Assembly: GCA_016222825.1 (NCBI GenBank)
Contig: JACRQF010000010.1
Coordinates: forward strand, 620,001-684,000
Direction: 5' to 3'
Length of the DNA: 64,000 nt
Source of the DNA: Verrucomicrobiota bacterium
GTDB lineage: Bacteria > Verrucomicrobiota > Verrucomicrobiia > CAIQCK01
Made by a program: the position numbers and the translations under genes. The notes beneath the pieces are model-generated. The model did not search any database and had not been told where the DNA came from. It saw nothing but the letters and a program-made list of their open reading frames with translations. How positions within the stretch are numbered: the first letter of the stretch is position 1; each line of letters opens with the position of its first letter. Below, piece by piece: positions 26,715-36,084 of the stretch.

Positions 26715-29700
26715 TTACCACCTGCGTCGAGAGTGCTCTTGAAACCCGGCCCGCCAGCACCGACATAGCCGTGGCTCGCGCCGTTCTTGTCGTCGGTGAT
26801 CCAGAACGAGTAGAGCGAGCCATTCGTCAGCGTGAACCGCAGCTTCACGTTCTTGTTGCTGGCGCGCGCCAGGCTCTCGACGCCGCGCCAGATCACGCGC
26901 TGGCGCGTGCTGTCGCCGCGAAGCGGGATGCACTTCTCTGCCGTGAACGGGCCGTAGTTCTTGTTTTCGAGAGTCAGGACCTCCACGCGCAGTTCGCCGC
27001 GCGGTGCGTCGAGGTTCACGAAGAGATGTTCGCCGCTGAACTTGATCGGGCGCGTCGTCAGCGTCGCGGGCTTGTCGCCGGCATCCATCGAGGCGAAACC
27101 GTCGCGGCGCAGCGTCGCCATGCCGATGCTGCCTCCGGTATACATGCCGCGCTTGCCGCTCGGCGCGATGCCGGAGAACGCCGTGTAAGGGAACCAGAGC
27201 TTGTCGTCCATCACGAGGCAGACGCCCGCGGTGCCGTGCACGTAGGCGCGGTCCCAATCGCCTTCCTTGCGCGTGCCGGCGATGAACGCGCGCCGGTCGG
27301 GCCGATGCCAGTGGAACCCATCGCGGCTGAAGCCGAGGCAAAGATCGGTGAGCTTGGGAAACTTGCCTTCATCACAGAGGCGGTTGTTCGGGCCGCGATG
27401 GATGTAGAACTGGCCGAGCAACACGCTCTCGTAGGCCACGGCGTTGAGGCTGTAGAGCTGCGTCGGTTCGCCCGCGCCCGGATAGCGACCTTCCGGCTCT
27501 GGCTTGTCGAGGCGATCGGCGTTGCCCCAATACACAGCCTTGCTCCAGTCGGCGCCCTTGAGAAAGTCCGCGCTCTCACTGTAGTAGCGGCAACGCCCGC
27601 GCTGAGGGAAGCCCTGCTTGATGCTGAAGACCCAGACGTTACGGAACGGGTTGAAGAAAAACGAGCAGTAGTCGCCCGCCGCGCCTGTCGGCACGGGCTG
27701 CGACCACTCGCGGCCGTCGGCCGAGGTCTTCAGCAGGTGCCCGCCCCAGCAGGTCATGAACTTGATCCGCTCCTCTGGTCGCTTTGTGTTGATGTCGAGC
27801 CAGACACAGTTGTCATGCCCCGCATCCTTGCCCGGCGGCAACAAGACATCTCCCCGCGTCCAGTGCAACAAGTCGCGGCTCGTGGCGAGCGCCAGCCCGC
27901 CGCGCCAGCCGGCCGTGTAGAACATCTTGAACACGCCGTCGCGCGGGTCGAAAAACACGCCACCGTGACCGAGGTAACAGGTCGCCTCCTGCCCGCGCTC
28001 GCCCGTCGAAGACTCACCAAGTTCATTCTTCGTCTCCGCCTTGAACACTGGATTCGCCTGATGTTTCTGCGCTTGGTGGAACGTCCGCTTCATGTCGGTC
28101 TTCTCGATGAGGAAATCGTCCACGAAGAGCTGCCGGCCGACATCAATCGGGATCGTCTTCGGCATGCGATAACGCACCGGCATCGGGTCGGTGGAAGCGG
28201 GGTCGAGATGGCGCGGCGGCCATTCGTAGGGAAGTTCGATGCCGTTGTAGAGAATGGGCTTCGGGCCGGTCGCTTTGTTCGCGAGCATCAGGAGCTTCGC
28301 GTCCTTGGAGACGATCTTGCCGGCCAGCACGTCCTCCTCGCGGAACTTTGCCAGCAGAATCTCCGCGTCGCTGTGGCGGTTCAAATCGTAGAGAATGTGG
28401 ATGAGGCCGTCGGGCGCTTGGAAGCCGTCGGGATAGGAGACAGACGAGCGTTCATCCAGCAGCAGGCCGCCTTTCCATGTCTTGCCTTCGTCGTCGGAGA
28501 GATACGCCGACATGTGCGAGCGCTTCTCGATCCGCTCGGTCGGTGGGCCGTTTTTCACGAGCAGGATTCTCCCCGACGCGAGCCGTCGCAGGAAGAAGCG
28601 CGCGTTGACGTTCTTCACGGACGCGGCGGGCTTCGGCTCGCTCCAAGTCTTGCCGTAGTCGGCGGAGAAGCTTTCGTAGGGGTTGCCGTTGGTCCGCGCC
28701 AGCATCCACAACCGCCCGTCGCGCAACTCCACCATCATATGCTCGTCGAAGTTCCAGTCGGGGAACTTCACGCTGCCGCGCGGCTTCCATGATTTGCCTT
28801 GGTCGGTTGAGGCAAAGACCCACGCTGTCTTATCCGCCCACTTCGAGACAGGCAGGAGCCAGTCTCCGTTCTTGAGGATGGTCGGCTTGTTCAGCGTGCA
28901 GCCCTCGTCTGAGAAACACACCGCCTTCGACCAGACCGGTGCGTCCGAGTCAGGATTGTCGCAGCGGATGAACCAATCGGCTCTCGGCCCGTGAACGCCG
29001 ACGACCGCTTGATCGAAGAACAACCAAAGCCGGCCGAGCGGATCGGTCCACAGATTGCCGACGAGCGCGCCGCGCTGCCGCTTGCCGGTCGGGTCGAGCG
29101 CGCCGACGACGAGGCGCGCCTTCGACCACTTGGCGCCGCCGTCGTCGCTCGTGGCAAGGATGAAGTAACCGTCCGCTTTGTCACCCGTGCCCGTCCAGCA
29201 ACCCCAGATGCGCCCCTTTGGCGTGCGGTCCATGCCGATGATCATCGCGCCGGGCCGCGCGTCGTCCTGAAACTCCGGCCCCGGCTTCGTGATGATGACC
29301 GGCGGCTCGGTCCGCGCGTCCACAGGCGCTTGCGGGTCGAAGACTTTCGCTTCCGCGCTATTGCCTAGGATGAGCAGCACCATCTTCTTGAAGCGCAGCC
29401 GCTCGCCGGGCTTCACGTCTTTGCGGTAGAGGCTCACGCGGTTGATTTCGCCGGGGAACAGTTGCACCTCGGGCACCTCGATCTTCGCGAAGCCCGCTTG
29501 CTTCAACGCCGCTTCCTGGCTGGCGGCCTTCGGGCGCGCGGTCGGCGTGAGCGCGTAGAGCGTGCCGGCCTTGGTGACGACCGCTTCGATTTTCTCGATG
29601 CTCGTCCGCAGGAACAGCAGGCCGCGCACCTGCTCCGGCATCTCTTGAATCACATACTCGCGGTCGGTAAAGAGCTTCACGCCCTTCTTCATCAACGCAG

Positions 29701-30937
29701 GCTCCTCCGGCGGCGGTGGCGGCAGCGGCTTGCGCTTCTTGCCGGCTTGCGACGGGAACGCGCCCACGTCCTCCAGCTTGCCGAACATGATGCGGTCGGT
29801 GCTGCCTTTGTGGCCCTGCGTGACGGTCAGCCAGATCACGCCGTCGTGCTCGTGGAAGGTCGGGTATTGGAAGGAGTCCGGAGACTCGAAGCGATATTTG
29901 CACTCCCATTTCTTGCCGTCGCGGGAGATCTCCACGTTGAACACGCTGCGCCGGCCGCCGTGGATGCTCGTGGCCTCCTGCCAGCCGAGATAATAAACAC
30001 CGCCAAACTTGTCGAACGTCGGCTTCGAGTTCGTGCCGTTGGAGACGGAGCGAAGCTCTTTGCCCGCGGTCCATTTCCTGCCGTCCTTGCTCGTGGTGAA
30101 ATGGTAGTTGCCGGCATCGTTGCGGCAGATCGCCATCCACGTGCCGTCCGGCAGGCGGTTCACGGCAGACTCGCTGAGTTGCTGCGACTGCGGTTCGTTG
30201 TAGTGGCCGACGATCTCAAACGTCGCCAAGTCGTCGTGCAGCAGCGCCAAAGCGTTTTGCTTGCCGGGGAAGTTGTTGATCGCCACATAACGCCGTCCAT
30301 CGAACTCTTTGAACGAATCGAAGATGTAAAGGCCGTGATTCACCGGCGGCTTGGTGAAGCCCTGCGCCGCCGCGTCGGCGTGGAAGTGCTGCGGCTCCAT
30401 GTCGAACACGCCGGCAGCCGTCTTGAGCTTCGCTTTGTGGATGCGGCTCTCAAAACTCATCGTGCGCAAATCAAAGTCGCGATACCAAGTGAGCGCCTGC
30501 CCCTTCGCCGGCTGACTGGCAAAGTAGCAGCGCAAAGTGTGCTCGCCCGACCTGATGATGCGCGGCACAAAGCACATGCCCTCCGGCAGCGTCGCGTTCT
30601 CAAACACCTGCTCCGACTTCGCCATCGGGATGACCTTCTCGACAGCGAGCGTCTTCAGATTCACCACCGTCAGCACACAATACTGGTGCCGCCCCGCTCC
30701 GTGCCCCGGCTGCACGTCGTTGTCGTGCTCCACGATGAACGCGCGCCCACCCACGCACACGAACTCCGCGTCATGCGCGCCCTTCGCCTGCGGCGCAGTG
30801 ACCTTGACGAACCGCTCCATCACCAAGTCCCCCGCCAGCGCGGGGTCCCAGCCCGGCGGGACAAGGGGTTCAGCATGTGTGACGATACCGGGTGCAAGGC
30901 CAAGAATGAGACAAACGACTGTCGCGTGAAGTTTCAT
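26711..30937 (-). CDS. Giant secreted triple-module sialidase/GH32-43-like protein
   Basis: 1,408 aa; start at 30937 gives the signal peptide MKLHATVVCLILGLAPGIV. Three modules: a sialidase-like propeller (about 20-405, one Asp-box SKDGRKW); a proline-rich linker (KPLPPPPPEEP) and small beta domain; a second BNR/sialidase propeller (about 535-930) with four Asp-boxes (SDDGGAKW, STDQGKSW, SADYGKTW, SDDEGKTW); and a five-bladed propeller of GH32/GH43 type (about 975-1390) that opens with QLFVDDFLIE. The last module is homologous to the gene at 60986-62917 (QLFIDDYLIE). Sialidase-fold enzymes also act on uronates and rhamnosides, so sialic acid is not implied. Preceded by the ricin-esterase gene (37 bp) and overlaps the DUF4838 gene by 4 bp. 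Confidence 0.83.
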   Translation of the reverse strand: MKLHATVVCLILGLAPGIVTHAEPLVPPGWDPALAGDLVMERFVKVTAPQAKGAHDAEFVCVGGRAFIVEHDNDVQPGHGAGRHQYCVLTVVNLKTLAVEKVIPMAKSEQVFENATLPEGMCFVPRIIRSGEHTLRCYFASQPAKGQALTWYRDFDLRTMSFESRIHKAKLKTAAGVFDMEPQHFHADAAAQGFTKPPVNHGLYIFDSFKEFDGRRYVAINNFPGKQNALALLHDDLATFEIVGHYNEPQSQQLSESAVNRLPDGTWMAICRNDAGNYHFTTSKDGRKWTAGKELRSVSNGTNSKPTFDKFGGVYYLGWQEATSIHGGRRSVFNVEISRDGKKWECKYRFESPDSFQYPTFHEHDGVIWLTVTQGHKGSTDRIMFGKLEDVGAFPSQAGKKRKPLPPPPPEEPALMKKGVKLFTDREYVIQEMPEQVRGLLFLRTSIEKIEAVVTKAGTLYALTPTARPKAASQEAALKQAGFAKIEVPEVQLFPGEINRVSLYRKDVKPGERLRFKKMVLLILGNSAEAKVFDPQAPVDARTEPPVIITKPGPEFQDDARPGAMIIGMDRTPKGRIWGCWTGTGDKADGYFILATSDDGGAKWSKARLVVGALDPTGKRQRGALVGNLWTDPLGRLWLFFDQAVVGVHGPRADWFIRCDNPDSDAPVWSKAVCFSDEGCTLNKPTILKNGDWLLPVSKWADKTAWVFASTDQGKSWKPRGSVKFPDWNFDEHMMVELRDGRLWMLARTNGNPYESFSADYGKTWSEPKPAASVKNVNARFFLRRLASGRILLVKNGPPTERIEKRSHMSAYLSDDEGKTWKGGLLLDERSSVSYPDGFQAPDGLIHILYDLNRHSDAEILLAKFREEDVLAGKIVSKDAKLLMLANKATGPKPILYNGIELPYEWPPRHLDPASTDPMPVRYRMPKTIPIDVGRQLFVDDFLIEKTDMKRTFHQAQKHQANPVFKAETKNELGESSTGERGQEATCYLGHGGVFFDPRDGVFKMFYTAGWRGGLALATSRDLLHWTRGDVLLPPGKDAGHDNCVWLDINTKRPEERIKFMTCWGGHLLKTSADGREWSQPVPTGAAGDYCSFFFNPFRNVWVFSIKQGFPQRGRCRYYSESADFLKGADWSKAVYWGNADRLDKPEPEGRYPGAGEPTQLYSLNAVAYESVLLGQFYIHRGPNNRLCDEGKFPKLTDLCLGFSRDGFHWHRPDRRAFIAGTRKEGDWDRAYVHGTAGVCLVMDDKLWFPYTAFSGIAPSGKRGMYTGGSIGMATLRRDGFASMDAGDKPATLTTRPIKFSGEHLFVNLDAPRGELRVEVLTLENKNYGPFTAEKCIPLRGDSTRQRVIWRGVESLARASNKNVKLRFTLTNGSLYSFWITDDKNGASHGYVGAGGPGFKSTLDAGGK

Positions 30938-30974
30938 AAAGTCATCAAGCCAGAGCGCAAAGATCGGTTTCAGC

Positions 30975-33185
30975 TCACAACTTCGTCCCGTTGACCTTCG
31001 CCCACGGTGTGAACGCGCCCATCGCGTGGTGCTGGACTTTGCGTTTCCAGATTCTGTTGCCGCATAAAGCGAAGAGCGTGTCCTTGTCCTTTCCGCCGAG
31101 ACACACACCCGTCACGCGCGCTCGGTCGGGCACGGGAAGGATGACCTGCGTGGGGCCGTCGTCGGCGCTGATCTGGACGCCGCTGCGCGTGGCGATGAAT
31201 TGCCTGCCTTCGAGCGAGTAGCAGACGCACTCCGCGCCCGCGTCGTCGTCCCAGTCGGCGACGTAGTGATGGAAGAACCGCTCCTTGTTCGCGAGCGTGC
31301 CGTCGGCGTTGATCTGGTAGCTGTAAACCCACTTCGAGTGGCCTTCGACAACGGAGAGCAGCCATTGGTCGGGGCGATACGCCATGCCGGTGGCGAACTT
31401 GATGCCGGAGTCCACGCGCGTCTTCTTGCCGTCCTTGATGAACCACACGCTGCCGCCGTTGTTCGGCTTCTTGTCGTCGTTCATGGTGACGTAGAGCGAG
31501 CCGTCTGGCCGCGCGAGAATCGAGTGGCCGAGGATGCCGTCGAGCACGACGCTCCCCTTTCCCGCCGCGTCGTAGCGCATGAGTTTTCCGGACTTTTCTG
31601 AGATGGTGAACAGCGTGCCGTCCGCGCCGACGGTGACGCAGTGGGCTAGGCCCGCGTCGGCGACGAACTCAGTCACCTTTCCGTCGAGACCGATGCGGTG
31701 AATCTTGTTTGCCGATGTGTCGGCAAAGAACACCTCGCCGTTCGCGTTGCACGCCGGGCCGCGCGTGCTCTTGAAGCCCTCGGCCACCAGTTGCCAGCCT
31801 TCGCCGGGGATGATGATCTCCTGCGCGCGCGGCGCGCTCGGGCCGGCCTTCACCCGCTCGGGCCAACCGCGCCAGAGATACGCCATCGCCTCCTGCCAGT
31901 GCTCCGCGTAGCCCTGCACGTGGCGGCCCTCGATGACGCGGAACTGGTAGTCGTAGCCGGAGAACTTCAGCGCCTTGTCCATCTCCTGGTCGAGCAGGAA
32001 CCAATCGCCCGCGGCGTTCTCCATGTCGTGCGTGGCCGTGGTGAGGAAGGCGCGGATCGGTTTCGCCTCGAACTTGCGCACCATCGTCGGGAACTCATGC
32101 CCGCCGCGGAACGCGACCCAACTCCCGCTCGCCGCATACACGCGGCTGAACGCCTCGGGCCGATTCCACGCCGCCGTGAACGCCGCGATGCCGCCGCTGC
32201 TGCCGCCGGAGATGCAGCGGTCGTTGCCGTCGGTGGAGAGCTTCAAGCTGAACTCCTTCGCAACGAACGGCAGCAACTCCTCGACGAGGAATCGCACATT
32301 GTTGTCGTTGACAGCATCGTATTCGAAGCAACGGTTGCGCCGGCCCATCGTGCCCTTCATCGGCGCGGGCAGTTCGCCGGGCCGCACGAACACGCCGACG
32401 GTGACCGGCATCTCCTTCGTCGCGATCATCGTCTCCATCAACGTCTTCTCGCGCGGGTTGTAGCCGTCGGTCTTCACGTAAACGCACGCGCTCTTCTTGC
32501 CGTCGTATTGCGCGGGGATAAAGACCGTCACATCGCGCACCGTGCCGGGGAATACCTTGCTCTCGGTAAATTTGAACTGCTGGATGGCACCAGGAGGAAT
32601 GTCCTCCGACTTGATCGCGGGCGGCTCGTATTTTTTCGCCTCATCCGCCGTCGCCGCCGCGACACCGGTGCCGGCGAGCGGTTTGATGAACCACTGCAAA
32701 TGCGTGTCGTTCTCCCGCCGCGTCCAGAGATCAATCTTCGCGCCAGGATTCGGCTTGCCGCCGAGGTGATCGAGGCCCAGCGCGGGCGCGTGCTTCGGCG
32801 CGAGGGTGTAGCTGCCATTCTCAAGCTTCGTCAGCGTCCACAACTGCCACGGCTGGCCGCCATCCTTCTCCAGCACGATCTGCGCCCCCTGCTTCGCGCC
32901 TCCTTTGGCCGCCGCGAGCACAAGCGAGGGATCGTGCGCCGGCCTGATCGCGAAGAAGTTTTCCTCGCGCGGCGTAACAATCCATCTCTGGTTCGCACCG
33001 CCCGCGGGTTTGTTGATCGAAACAATCGTGCCCTCCGCGCGCCGCGAGTCCACCGCCTCCAGCACAAACGCCGGCGCGCTTACCGGCACGATTTTGTAAA
33101 CGCCCCAGTCCTCGGCAGCGCGCGTGATTGTGAACGCGCTGAGGGCGAGCGCGATGATGAGTGGAGTCAAACGATGGGTTTTCAT
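30975..33185 (-). CDS. Secreted ricin-lectin/esterase/SMP-30 fusion protein
   Basis: 736 aa with signal peptide (MKTHRLTPLIIALALSAFTI). Residues about 25-165 form a ricin-type beta-trefoil with QxW-like repeats (NQRWIVTP, WQLWTLTK, HLQWFIKP). Residues about 195-455 are a Fes/EstA-type esterase with nucleophile motif SGGSSGG and GRHVQGYAEHW supplying the His. Residues about 460-730 are an SMP-30/gluconolactonase-like six-bladed propeller (FADTSANKIHRIGLDGKV, GHSILARPDGSLYVT). Likely binds a glycan, removes ester groups and may open a lactone. It starts 54 bp after the sulfatase stop and ends 37 bp before the sialidase-like gene. Confidence 0.85.
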   Translation of the reverse strand: MKTHRLTPLIIALALSAFTITRAAEDWGVYKIVPVSAPAFVLEAVDSRRAEGTIVSINKPAGGANQRWIVTPREENFFAIRPAHDPSLVLAAAKGGAKQGAQIVLEKDGGQPWQLWTLTKLENGSYTLAPKHAPALGLDHLGGKPNPGAKIDLWTRRENDTHLQWFIKPLAGTGVAAATADEAKKYEPPAIKSEDIPPGAIQQFKFTESKVFPGTVRDVTVFIPAQYDGKKSACVYVKTDGYNPREKTLMETMIATKEMPVTVGVFVRPGELPAPMKGTMGRRNRCFEYDAVNDNNVRFLVEELLPFVAKEFSLKLSTDGNDRCISGGSSGGIAAFTAAWNRPEAFSRVYAASGSWVAFRGGHEFPTMVRKFEAKPIRAFLTTATHDMENAAGDWFLLDQEMDKALKFSGYDYQFRVIEGRHVQGYAEHWQEAMAYLWRGWPERVKAGPSAPRAQEIIIPGEGWQLVAEGFKSTRGPACNANGEVFFADTSANKIHRIGLDGKVTEFVADAGLAHCVTVGADGTLFTISEKSGKLMRYDAAGKGSVVLDGILGHSILARPDGSLYVTMNDDKKPNNGGSVWFIKDGKKTRVDSGIKFATGMAYRPDQWLLSVVEGHSKWVYSYQINADGTLANKERFFHHYVADWDDDAGAECVCYSLEGRQFIATRSGVQISADDGPTQVILPVPDRARVTGVCLGGKDKDTLFALCGNRIWKRKVQHHAMGAFTPWAKVNGTKL

Positions 33186-33239
33186 TGCTGGATGTTCATC
33201 ATACCGAAACGAGCACCAAAAGAGCAGTGATGATGCGCA

Positions 33240-34604
33240 TCATGGAAGAGGTTCTCTTATCTGAGCGGGCTGCCACGGCACGGAGCCGCCGCGTTGGATT
33301 TGCTGGCGCAACGCAGCCGTGAGATCGCGCACCACGGCTTTCTCCTTCGCGGCGAGGTCGGTGGTTTCCTGCGGGTCGCGTTTGAGGTTATAGAGTTCCA
33401 GCGGCGCGAAAGGACTGTCGAGCACCAGCTTCCACTCGCCACGGATAAGCGCCTCGATGGTCTTGCCACAGTATTGCGGGCCGCCCTCGCGGCGGCAGAA
33501 GTAGAGGTCGCGTTTGGTTTCCGACTGCGACTGGCCGAGGAGCGTCGGCAGGAAGCTCACGCCATCAATGTCTGGCGGCGGCTTGACGCCTGCAACCTCG
33601 CAACTCGTCGCGAAGATGTCCATTGAGAGCGCGACGCGGTCGGTGCTGGTGCCGGGTTTGATGCGGCCGGGCCAACGGGCGATGCCGGGCACGCGCAGGC
33701 CACCTTCATACATGTGCGTCTTGCCGCTACGCCACGGGCCATTATTGGCTCCAGTCGCGAGCAGGCCGCCGTTGTCGGAGGTGAAGACGACCAGCGTGTT
33801 GTCGGCCAACTTCAGTCGGTCAAGCGTGCCGAGCACCTTGCCGATGCCGTTGTCCATGTGCTCGGTGAGCGCCACCAGCTTCTGCCGCCTCGGCTCGGCG
33901 GCCGGCTCGCGCTGCTGCACTTTGGCGAGCCACTCCGGCGGCGGCTGAATCGGATCGTGTGGTGCGTTGTAGGCGAGGTAGAGGAAGAACGGCTTCTGCG
34001 ATTTCGCCTGCTCGCCGAGATAGTCGCACGCCCAGTCGGTGAAGAGATCGGTGGCGTGGCCTTTCGGGTCAATGGCCTCGCGGTTGCGGCGCATGAAGTT
34101 CTGCTTGTTGCGCAGGTGCGTCCAGTAGTCGTCCATCATGTCGCCGAGGAAGCCGTGGAAGAAATCAAAGCCGCGCTCGGTGGGCGTGTTCGGTGAAGCG
34201 ATTCCAAGATGCCATTTGCCAACGATGGCGCTATGGTAGCCGGCGCTCTTGAGCACCTGCGGCAACAATGTCGCGCGTGCCGACAGGTAGCCCCACGAGT
34301 TCAGTGACGACTCCTCGCGAATCACGCCCGGCACGCCAACGCGGTCGGGGTGGCAGCCGGTGAGCAGCGCCGCGCGCGTGGGTGAGCAGACGCAGGAGTT
34401 CGCGTAGAAGTTCTGGAACGTCATTCCTTCGCGGCAGAGCCGGTCAATGGCCGGCGTGCGGATGTCCTTGGTCCCAAACGCCGAGTAGTCGCCGCGACCG
34501 AGGTCGTCGGCGAGCATAACGAGGATGTTGGGATGGGATGGGGCTGCCGTCGCTGGAAGAATGCACGCGACTGCAAGCGCGAGAACGGACAGGAGTTGTT
34601 TCAT
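33240..34604 (-). CDS. Secreted Cys-type sulfatase
   Basis: 454 aa; the start at 34604 is the first that gives a signal peptide (MKQLLSVLALAVACILPATA); the longer frame upstream lies in the previous gene. Type I sulfatase with metal-binding MLADDLGRGD, modification motif CSPTR at Cys73, GKWHLG, and TSDNGG. Length is that of a single-domain sulfatase without an extra C-terminal module. The start is 2 bp after the stop of the sulfatase gene at 34607-36061, so they are translated together. It belongs to a different subfamily from that neighbour and from the one at 9710-11491, implying different sulfate positions. Confidence 0.95.
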   Translation of the reverse strand: MKQLLSVLALAVACILPATAAPSHPNILVMLADDLGRGDYSAFGTKDIRTPAIDRLCREGMTFQNFYANSCVCSPTRAALLTGCHPDRVGVPGVIREESSLNSWGYLSARATLLPQVLKSAGYHSAIVGKWHLGIASPNTPTERGFDFFHGFLGDMMDDYWTHLRNKQNFMRRNREAIDPKGHATDLFTDWACDYLGEQAKSQKPFFLYLAYNAPHDPIQPPPEWLAKVQQREPAAEPRRQKLVALTEHMDNGIGKVLGTLDRLKLADNTLVVFTSDNGGLLATGANNGPWRSGKTHMYEGGLRVPGIARWPGRIKPGTSTDRVALSMDIFATSCEVAGVKPPPDIDGVSFLPTLLGQSQSETKRDLYFCRREGGPQYCGKTIEALIRGEWKLVLDSPFAPLELYNLKRDPQETTDLAAKEKAVVRDLTAALRQQIQRGGSVPWQPAQIREPLP

Positions 34605-34606
34605 GA

Positions 34607-36061
34607 CTACTTCTTCAGCTTCTGCGGCTTCGGCCTGTAAGCGGGATTCGGCGTCGGCATGGCGGCGCCGACGGACTCGCGCCATGCGTGAAGCTGCTGG
34701 CAAAGCGCCGCGGCTTTGTCCGGCATCTGCTTCGCGAGGTCGGTCTTCTCGCCGAGATCGTCCTTGAGATTGTAAAGCTCGGCGCGATTGTCCTCGAAAT
34801 ACTCCAGCAGCTTCCAATCGCCCGCGCGCACCGCGCCGACTGGTGTCGTCGTGCTGTAGTAGTGCGGATAGTGGAAGAACAACGCCTCGCGGTCGAGCTT
34901 AGCGGCAGGGTTCTTCAGCAAGAGCGACAAGTCCGTGCCGTCGGGACTCGCAGTAGCTGCGCTCGCAACGCCGGCCGCCGAGGCCAGCGTGTGAAACAAA
35001 TCCGTAATCAGCACCGGCTCGCCGCAAACCGCCGCCGGAGGCGTGATGCCGGGCCAACGCACGACCAGCGGCACGCGAATGCCGCCTTCGTAGAGCGAGC
35101 CTTTGCCGGAGCGCAGCGGCGCGTTGTTCGTCACCGGGCAGGTGTAGCCGCTCGTCTTGTCTATGCCGTTGTAGCCACCGTTGTCGCTGACGAAGACAAC
35201 GATGGTGTTCTGCTCGATGCCACGTTTCTTCAGGTGCGCGAGCACGCGGCCGACGCTGTCGTCGAGGCTCTTGACCATCGCCGCATAGACCGGGTTCTGG
35301 TGGTTCAGATTCGGCTGGAGCTTCGCTTTGAAACGCTCCACGTCGGCCGGTTTCGCCTCGATGGGCGTGTGCGGCGAGTGGTGCGCGAAGTAGAGGAAGA
35401 ACGGTTGTTTGCCCGCACGATCAATCACCCGCAACGCCTCATCGGTGAGCCGGTCGGGCAAATACTCGCCGGGCTTGCCGAACTCCAAGTGCGGCACGAA
35501 GCGAAACTGCGGTCCGTGGCGGCCCGACCCGCTGTAAGGCCAGAAGAACGTCTGCGGCGCGCCCCAATGCGTGCCGCCGATGTTCACGTCGAAGCCGTGC
35601 GTCTCCGGATAATAATCGCTGTCGCCGAGATGCCACTTGCCGACGAGCGCGGTGAGATAGCCCGCGTCGTGCAGGTGCTTCGCGATGGTCGTCTCGGTGT
35701 GAGGCAATTGAGGCAGCGACTCGCCCGGAAGCAGCTTGCGGAACTTTGGCCCGCCTTCAATCGCGCCTTCGGCCCAAATCGTGATGTGCAACCGCGCGGC
35801 GTGCCTGCCAGTCATCAGCGCCCCGCGCGTCGGCGAGCAGACCGGCATCGCGTAGGCATCGGTGAAGCGGACACCCTGCTGCGCGAGCCGGTCAATGTGC
35901 GGCGTCTCGATCAGGTCCGCGCCGTAGCAACCGAGGTCTTTCCAGCCGAGATCGTCGGCGAGGATGAGGACAATGTTGGGCTTGGAGACGTTCGCCGCGC
36001 CCGCCCAGCATGTGACCAAACCCAGCAACGCAAAGAGAGAGATGCTCAGCAGACGTTTCAT
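34607..36061 (-). CDS. Secreted Cys-type sulfatase
   Basis: 484 aa; start at 36061, preceded by AAAGGACCTCC, gives signal peptide MKRLLSISLFALLGLVTCWA. Sulfatase domain with LADDLGWKDLGCYG, CSPTR at Cys75, GKWHLGD, and VSDNGGYNG; the C-terminal part has the usual LYNLKDDLGEKTDLA pattern. Secreted to hydrolyse sulfate esters after formylglycine modification. It follows the URO-D gene by 23 bp and precedes a second sulfatase by 2 bp. Confidence 0.95.
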   Translation of the reverse strand: MKRLLSISLFALLGLVTCWAGAANVSKPNIVLILADDLGWKDLGCYGADLIETPHIDRLAQQGVRFTDAYAMPVCSPTRGALMTGRHAARLHITIWAEGAIEGGPKFRKLLPGESLPQLPHTETTIAKHLHDAGYLTALVGKWHLGDSDYYPETHGFDVNIGGTHWGAPQTFFWPYSGSGRHGPQFRFVPHLEFGKPGEYLPDRLTDEALRVIDRAGKQPFFLYFAHHSPHTPIEAKPADVERFKAKLQPNLNHQNPVYAAMVKSLDDSVGRVLAHLKKRGIEQNTIVVFVSDNGGYNGIDKTSGYTCPVTNNAPLRSGKGSLYEGGIRVPLVVRWPGITPPAAVCGEPVLITDLFHTLASAAGVASAATASPDGTDLSLLLKNPAAKLDREALFFHYPHYYSTTTPVGAVRAGDWKLLEYFEDNRAELYNLKDDLGEKTDLAKQMPDKAAALCQQLHAWRESVGAAMPTPNPAYRPKPQKLKK

Positions 36062-36084
36062 GGAGGTCCTTTCAACCGGTCTGT

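Noticed and set aside
26711-30937. True sialic-acid hydrolase
   Set aside because: Asp-boxes show the fold only; the arginine triad of sialidases could not be confirmed and the context is sulfated glycan.
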